NCBI GenBank assembly: GCA_964017195.1
Contig: OZ024896.1
Span: forward strand, 29,660,430-29,724,429
Length of the DNA stretch: 64,000 nt
Direction of reading: 5' to 3'
From: Siderastrea radians
Lineage: Eukaryota; Cnidaria; Anthozoa; Scleractinia; Rhizangiidae
A program made the position numbers and the translations under genes. Positions 57,296-64,000 of the stretch are shown piece after piece. Position 1 is the first letter of the stretch; every line of letters starts with the position of its first letter. The notes beneath the pieces are model-generated. The model saw only the letters and a list, made by a program, of their open reading frames with translations. It had not been told where the DNA came from and made no database searches.

Positions 57296-60200
57296 TAAAA
57301 TTTCTCAATCAACATTACCTTCTGTAAAATCAAAATGAACCAGTTTTGGTGTGAATTATATTCATCAACTTACATACCGATATTGTGTTTTTGCATTCCT
57401 TCTACCATGAATGACTGGGAATTATTAATTTAGGATAACCTTTATTGACATGTCACTTTTTGGTCACATAAGAAATAATGTACCTGTGTCAACTTCAGAT
57501 TTTACTTCCAATTCAATTTCTGGTGGTCTGCAATAGCAGTACTGTCAAGTTCTATTAGTTGAAACTGTTCTTTAAACATACTTTAGCGTGCATGGTTGCT
57601 GAAGGAAAGTATTTATGTGGGGCCCCTTTGCATGGATTTCCTGTCTGGATGAATAACCCTACTTTATTTATGTTTTATTTATTTATATTATTTATTTATT
57701 TTGTTATTTGCTAAATACTGTACATACAAGGTGGTCACCCACCAAGTGTTTCAGTTTTGTAACTAAATGGTGGCTACATGTATACATAAAGAACAAGACA
57801 AGCATTTTAACCCTTTTTGGGTGAGAAATCTAATAAACTAGCCAGTCCACCCACTCTTTCATGTAGAGCTGGCCCTTCAAAGACCTTTGCAAGTCACTGA
57901 GTAGGTGTTTCTAGTTACAGTTCACCAATCAATTTTTGTTATGTTACAGTACTTTTTTGCCTCAAATTTTGTCAGTGGCTGAGAATATATGCTATACACA
58001 TGTACATGTATATACAGGTCCACTCAGTGACTATTTGGCTTGTTAAGCATACAATAGTATTTTTCACTGTTTAAAAATACACCATTTATTAGGTGCTGCA
58101 TGTACGTAATTATAAGAGCACCCAAAAGGTGTGCCTGTAGATGCCATACCAAAGGCACTAGTTACTCCTATTCCTCTGAGAGGAACTGTACAATATGGTT
58201 GCAGTTTTTTGGTTATTTCCCTTGGTATTTTATTTATGTTTATTTTATTTTGTATTTTTTTCCAGGTGCATTTGTTAAAAACTGAAAACTACTTCCAAGT
58301 CTAACAGGGAATCCTTGGCAACAAAGCAGATAAGAAATACCACAACATTTGCAGTTCAGAGCCTATTTAGATAGTCTGAGTTTTGCTTATGCTGCTGGTC
58401 TGGCATATCATTGGAAATATTGTAACGAGTTCACTTCATTTATCATTGCCTCTGGCTATGATTGTGCGCAGACGTAAGGTTTTAACACATTTCAAAATCC
58501 TCCAGCATTTTTTATGCCATGCACGACAGACATGAGAAAGTTTTAGCCTTTATTTGCATGGAACAACTTGCATTGTAGGCTGTTCATTAGCACGTCGCAT
58601 ACAACATAGTCTAAATTGGCCCTTTATATGTACAGTGTAGTTTTCTTACTTTTTCAATTAGACCTGAAACTGAACAGAACAGAACAGAGGGATTAGTTTA
58701 AACATGGAGCAATCCTGTAGGGTGAGACACTTTTGCTTGGATCACTTGTTACATGTACACATTAAGCCACATTAGCAGTTCAGACATATTTGTAAGATGT
58801 TTACATGATGAAACTCAGATCAAAATGATAAGTTTAAAACGTTCGTTTAGCCATGGACGTTTGCCACAAAAAGTTATAAATGAGGAAAAGGATCAAGAGG
58901 CAAAAAAAACCAGGCTCAAAAGAAAACTGGGGCTATGAAGGAAAGAATGTAATAATTAAAAATTAAGTTCAGCTAGCATGATGAAGGTGGCAACCAGCAT
59001 AATGAGACGTCAAAATAAACCAAATTGAAGTCAACATGTACACACAATGTACGTCGTTCTCTTTCCAGATTTTTTTGGTGGAAACAGCTTTCTATCTTGC
59101 GTGTAATGGTTAATACATGTATTGAATGAGATCAAGTAACTGAAACTACAGCCCACCGAAGTTATACCTTCACAGATTCCTTTCATTTTTGCGTTGTAGG
59201 TGAAGTGACAAAAATGAATAGGTATGAGAAAAATCATTTTTTCAGTCTAAAGCTTCAGTGTATTACATGATGTTATAAGATACTGTATCAACCAGTGGCA
59301 AATTGACTGTTTTACATGACTTGATAATTTTTCATATCCTTTGGCAAAAAAAAAAACTCTAAGCACAAAAAAAATACTTTTAAGTTAAGTTACATTGGAA
59401 TGCACATAAGAGATTTTTGGGGGCATATCTTTTTAATTTGTTTTTGACAAATGCTATCAAAATTAGATTGAAATATAATATGTACTTGTAATATCAAAGT
59501 ACATACACTGTAATCACTACGCAAGAGCTGGCCTTGCAGTTGTGTGTGAGTGGCAATTGTGCATGTGTTTTTAAATTCTAAGTGAGCAGCTCCTAAACCA
59601 ATTTGATGAAATTCAGCCAAAGTTGTAATATAGTTTTCCAGCAATACCATGTCCGCAAATTTGAATTTTCCTTCTATTTGAAAGGTTTAGCTTTTTTTCC
59701 AGAGGTACATGTAGTGCCTTTTATCTCTCAGCCTTACATTGTGAATTTTTAATTTTATTTGAAAGTTTTAGGTTATTTTCTTAATGTACAAGTAGTACTT
59801 TTTATCTCTAATCCATACTGACACATGGAACTTTAGCAGCTTACAAACAAACACAGATGGAAACACAGATGCAAAAAATCTGAATCACGGTTTGTGAGAC
59901 CACTGCATAAAGAATCAAATCCAGTGGCAATTGGAAGATGTACAGAAGAATTCATATTTTTTGAAAGAAATTAAATTTTTAACCCTTTACTAGCATTGTT
60001 AAGCTTTAATCAATGGTTTGTACAAGTGTTTGTCAAAGCAATGGACGTTACAGTAGCCTGTATGCAGACGGTCCTATGGAGTGGCTGATGACTTAATAGT
60101 CTAGCAATGGAAACATTTTTGGTTCCTCTGCTGAATTTGATTTGCAGTCGTAAAAGCTCTGGCTGATCAGTATTATTTAGCAAATGTATCAAGTTCTGTA

Positions 60201-60660
60201 AAGTATCTTAATCAACATCTTCAGACGACAGTGCAGTGCAACACTTTAGTTTTAACTGTATTTTTTTGTTTGGCTCTTCAGTAGAGACTAAAATATTTCA
60301 GTCAACCAAAGTAAAATTTTGCAAAGTACAGTGTGTGTACCTGTAAATGTGTCGAATGTCACAACCATTTTTAATCCCTAGGCCGTCACTTGTCAAGCTG
60401 AAAAGTCATAAGCCAACTTAGAGTTCAGTTAATGTTTATAGGGTTGCTCCATGTTTAACTCGATTTGGTATTAGAAAGTTTTGTTAAGATATACATTGTA
60501 TAATCATTATTCACTGCACGTTGTTGGTTTTGGTGGTATGGCAATTGTAGTGCATGTTTATATTTTGTACCCTGGCCATTTGAATTTCCATAGAATATGT
60601 ATTAGAAATTGCACTACAGTTTGCAATAAAAATTATCATTGAGGCACATAAGAATTGCTT
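57296..60660. other. Anonymous interior of the 18-kb block
   Basis: No supported gene. AT-rich with many ACATGTA words and a TTTATTTA run near 57660-57710. Confidence 0.45.
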
Positions 60661-60679
60661 GGAACGTTTGTCAAACACT

Positions 60680-61178
60680 GTTAACCAAAAGCCTGGAAAG
60701 CCCAGGGAAACCTGGGCTTCTAGGTTTTTGAATTCTTAGAACATTGGGCTTGAGGCTTTTCAAGTACTGTGATGTTTTCCAACCACACTAACCGGGCTTT
60801 TCAGGTGCATATGATATGTTCGAACCAGACTTTCTGGAAAACCCTGGTAAAACCACACAAACAAGGTTTTTGAGGTTTTGTTTTTGAACCAGACGTACCA
60901 AGAAAGCTAAACCAGGCTAACCAACCTTTTCAGGTAATTTTTTCGAACCAGACTCGCCATAAAAGCCTGGTTAAACCAGACTAACCTGACTTTTCAGGTT
61001 ATAATTTTCGTCCCTAAACCGGCCTTACCAGGCTTCTGTGGTACAATACAACAAGGCTCACCCTAAAAGCCTGGTAAAACCAGCCTTACCAGACTTTTTA
61101 CCAGACTTGTTTTCTTCACAAAAGCCTGGTAAGTCTGGTTGAAGCAGACTTGACCAGGCTTACCAGACTTTTCACCAG
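60680..61178. repeat. Right subterminal array of AAGCCTGGT/ACCAGACTT motifs
   Basis: Repeats of AAAGCCTGGTAAAACCAG and ACCAGACTTTTCAGG type, the inverse counterpart of 42833-43340. Units are more regular near the terminus (61050-61178) and decay inward. Confidence 0.85.
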
Positions 61179-61284
61179 GCTCTTGGTGCAAGGGTACTAC
61201 TGCTCGAGTGGTCTTTTGCAGATGGTCGCTTTCCACTACCAGATCTCCTTTGAAAAAACAAGTATGTCATCGGGCAACGATTTC

Positions 61285-63653
61285 TTACCTTCAAACTCTC
61301 CTGTTTCTTCTATATGTGCGGTCTAATTTAAAGCAACCCTTCAGCTCGTTTCCTTTTCACCATGAGCTATTGAAAGGAAAGTCTTCATTTCAAGAATGTA
61401 AAATTGCCGTATTGAAAATCGAGCCTACGAGGATACGGCCATATTGTTGACTTCAGATCATATTTCTGCTGTGATTACAGGCGATCCGAATTCTTTCCTG
61501 TCAATGTTCAGTGAAGGATTATTTCTCCGTCCTAAATGTGGTAAGATTTCTATAAAAGCACATCCTTTTACTTGAAAACACAAAAAGGTGGTTAGCGTTT
61601 AAACACGGAGCGATCCTATAAAAGGGAAGGATCCGCCCCCTTGAAACGCTGGGTTGGTTCCAAACTAATTTTGTAATGGTAGATGCCGACGTAACGGTCA
61701 CGAAGTTGATATCAAGTAGAATGTTTGTTTGTTTATCCGAACAAAAAATAGATAAACCTAGAATAAAATAAGCTGTAGATACTTAATGTATTGTGTTACA
61801 AATACAAGTAAGCCATCAAATCTCATTTAACCCTAAAACGTTGCAATTTATATGCGAGTCTGAGGTTATCAACTAGAGTTGATAAAGATAAACACTGATA
61901 GACCCGAGACTAACAATTCAAATTCTGCGGAGTTACCAAAACAGCTTCATCACCGCTAAAAAATTTAAAACCCAAAGTCAAAGACATACAAATTTATTTC
62001 AAGACTTGAAGTTGAATATCAGTCTGTGAAGACGTAATTTGCTGGGACATTTTTGCAATGGCGGCCGCAATTGCAGTTGGTTTATAATCCGCTGCCGAGT
62101 TCTATTATTTATTTCGTTCATAATACTCTCACCCTTTGGGTTTTTTTTCATCGGCTCGATCTTGTTACAAACCACTATACAGAAGTAATAGTTTCCCCGA
62201 AAAATCTGTGAAGATTTAGACTGCTACTTGGTTTATTTTATACCTCGTTTTGTTTTGCAAAAGCTGTATACATACGGATCGAGTTGTTTATTATTTATCG
62301 GTTTCGGTTTGCTTTTACAGCGCCTGGTATTTCGCCTCTTGACTCTTTGCGTCTTCAGAAAATTGTCAGTGCAAAAATCCGGGGTGAACATACACTATAT
62401 TTCCATTCGTGCGATTATCGAAGAATTATCCACCCATTTCGCCTAGGATAAACTAATTATTTATCTTGTTCATCGGCTACCAATTTTGCGAGTACAATTG
62501 CGAGAATGTTTGACTCGAAAGGACATCCCTTTTGGTCTGTCAAGTGAGCCAATCAAATGCCTCCATCGGCAGCCCTTTGGATTTGTGATTGAAAGGCTGA
62601 ACACCCCAGCCTCCGTTTTGTAGGTTCGCTTCGTGTTTAAGTTCGAGGGAAGTCTGTCATTTTCTCCAGTATGTAAACGCGCGCAACTATTGAGACACTT
62701 CGAACATTTTACATGAGGTATGGTGCGAGGGACGTGGTACGGTCACGTGACTCCATGACCATCAAAATTGTCTCGCATGGATATTTATTCTTTCTATGAG
62801 AATGGTGCTCTGCCAGCGGGCCTTCAGCCCGCAAAGGAGCTCCGCTATAAACGTCCATAGCCCGGGCGCGCACATTAATTCCGCCCCCAGGTTCTGAATA
62901 GGGTTAAACGGCTGAGGGTTTGAACCACCGGCGGAGCCTCCCCGAATGAAGCTTAAATGAGTAGCCCCGGGCATGAAATGCCCTGCCTAAACGTCTCTCT
63001 AAATGGCACTCCTCCCTCAATAGACGTGTGACCAGAAAGGAGTGCAGGAGTAAGTGCGTACTGCTAATATCATCCGATAAAGCACCTCAAAAATTTTAAT
63101 CCAGCCAAGTTTAGAACTAATCAGTGGACTAGAAATTGAATTAGTCGCCTTTAAAAATCGGACAATTTCCAGAGTATGTAGTTATTTTTGAAAACTTGTA
63201 GCCTAGTGACTTTTCATCTTAACTTTCTTAAACTTGCTAAGGCCGCTAATTCTGATATGCTTTCTCAGGTAACAGAACATCCCTTTACAGTTATAACGAA
63301 TTGTCGTTTCCGTATTGATGCCAGACCTCTGCTCGATTTTAAAGTGGCGAATGTGTGTTGTCTCGTTTACATGTAGGCCCTGCTGCATACCGTCGAGGTG
63401 ATATAATTTGATGCACAGTCATGTTTGGGGATGAAAAGGAGAGAGATGGAAAAGTTAGTCCCAGTGGTGTTCACTGCGAATGGAAGCAAGATAATTCCGC
63501 TAGGAGAGCAGACATACATCGACTACAGTCCGGACAGACCACTCTACCCTTGCGTTTTTTTGAACGGCACAAGTAGCGTGTTGGCTAAGGTAAATATAAT
63601 CAAAATAATCATTACCTTGATTTTTAAAGGAGCTGTGCTACGGAATTTAGCGA
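61285..63653. repeat. Segmental duplication, copy B right part
   Basis: Matches 3318-5799 in order and orientation. Copy B lacks the 173-bp element present at 4983-5155 in A and has small indels, for example an extra GTGCGATTATCGAAGAATTA-type stretch near 62410 and changes around 62590. The match ends at GGAATTTAGC just after the SPRY exon. Confidence 0.85.
63377..63589 (+). pseudogene. SPRY exon, duplicate copy, broken
   Basis: Counterpart of the exon at 5518-5732 with the same acceptor (ACATGTAG) and donor (AAG|GTAAAT). A CGA-to-TGA change at 63409-63411 gives a stop, and a 2-bp deletion near 63455 shifts the frame before FTANGSKIIPLGEQ. The coiled-coil exon, if present, would lie past the window end. 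Confidence 0.8.
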
Positions 63654-63659
63654 AATTCA

Positions 63660-64000
63660 GCTTCTAGGACCTGGCCACCAAATTAAGTGAACATACAAAA
63701 TAACCGCCTAAAACATTGACGAAAGGTTTAAATAACACAACAAACACTAAAGGAGGCACGGATGGGCCAAATTAAAAAAGATTAAAACGGATTGTAATTG
63801 GAGTCTTTGAAAAACTGTTAGGAATAGTTTTCAAAGTTTATCTCCGTTGTTTGTAAATTTAAATATAACGCTCGGGATACATTGTTTGTCACGAAGAATG
63901 GCCAGCAATCAAATACAGTGGTGTCATTAGCAACAAACTCTATTTCTTCATTCCCTTACTGTTTATACATAGAGCTAAGCCCGCTAAACAGCTGTTACTA
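63660..64000. other. Intergenic or intronic, no gene seen
   Basis: Unlike the DNA following copy A's SPRY exon. No ORF or repeat recognised. Confidence 0.4.

Larger units (their letters stand above)
42799..61194. mobile_element. 18.4-kb block with 16-bp TIRs and subterminal repeat arrays
   Basis: The ends are CCCTTGCACCAAGAGC (42799-42814) and its exact inverse (61179-61194). Inside each end lies about 500 bases of ACCAGG/CCTGGT repeats. The block splits copy B of the segmental duplication, whose halves are contiguous in copy A. No transposase ORF is visible; the interior is anonymous DNA and nested elements. No target duplication is evident (left flank ATG, right flank TAC). Large size, short TIRs and repetitive subterminal arrays would suit a non-autonomous DNA transposon of unknown superfamily. 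Confidence 0.65.

Overview
The window looks like animal (metazoan) nuclear DNA, most likely from an anthozoan cnidarian such as a stony coral. The basis is AT-rich intergenic sequence with GT-AG introns, a complete Polinton/Maverick gene set, Tx1-like and other non-LTR retrotransposons, a Penelope-like fragment, many foldback elements, and frequent ACATGTA-type words in the quiet stretches. The species is an inference; no single sequence proves it. Nothing bacterial (operon, rRNA, CRISPR) is present, and I find no convincing tRNA.

Layout. (1) 1-2545: 3' part of an L1/Tx1-type LINE, broken. (2) 2549-5799: copy A of a segmental duplication ending in a SPRY-domain exon; the last exon (heptad coiled coil) follows at 6189-6422. 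(3) 6432-9084: intergenic, with two small inverted-repeat elements, one having an exact 9-bp target duplication. (4) 9085-33350: a 24.3-kb Polinton with about 200-bp terminal inverted repeats. It carries protein-primed DNA polymerase B, retroviral-type integrase, PLA2-like protein, cysteine protease, major capsid, penton, packaging ATPase and several small Polinton proteins. Most large genes are frameshifted; the integrase ORF is intact. Nested in it are a Penelope-like 3' end (19410-20095), a LINE with an open 948-aa ORF (21311-24300), a 6-kb segment without Polinton genes that holds splice-site-like junctions and an 89-bp satellite (24731-30840), and a hairpin-flanked near-identical copy of one of the Polinton's own gene segments (32251-32683). 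(5) 33351-41986: mostly anonymous, with a hairpin element, a 439-bp TTAA foldback, a 105-bp tandem duplication and a TCAG microsatellite. (6) 41987-42770 and 61285-63653: copy B of the segmental duplication, split by an 18.4-kb block (42799-61194) bounded by a 16-bp inverted repeat and mirror-image arrays of CCTGGT/ACCAGG motifs. Inside the block are two TTAA-flanked elements and a 1.33-kb palindrome with a 7-bp target duplication. (7) 63377-63589: the SPRY exon of copy B, a pseudogene.

How it fits together. The Polinton genes form a leftward block (20510 down to 14404: capsid, maturation and lipase-like proteins) and rightward genes (polymerase from the left end; ATPase and small proteins from 20545). 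The TIR homology runs up to, and slightly into, the first ORF at each end, so both ends probably fire from the same duplicated promoter. The rest of the window is a history of insertions, and comparing copies A and B of the segmental duplication gives empty-site evidence for several of them.
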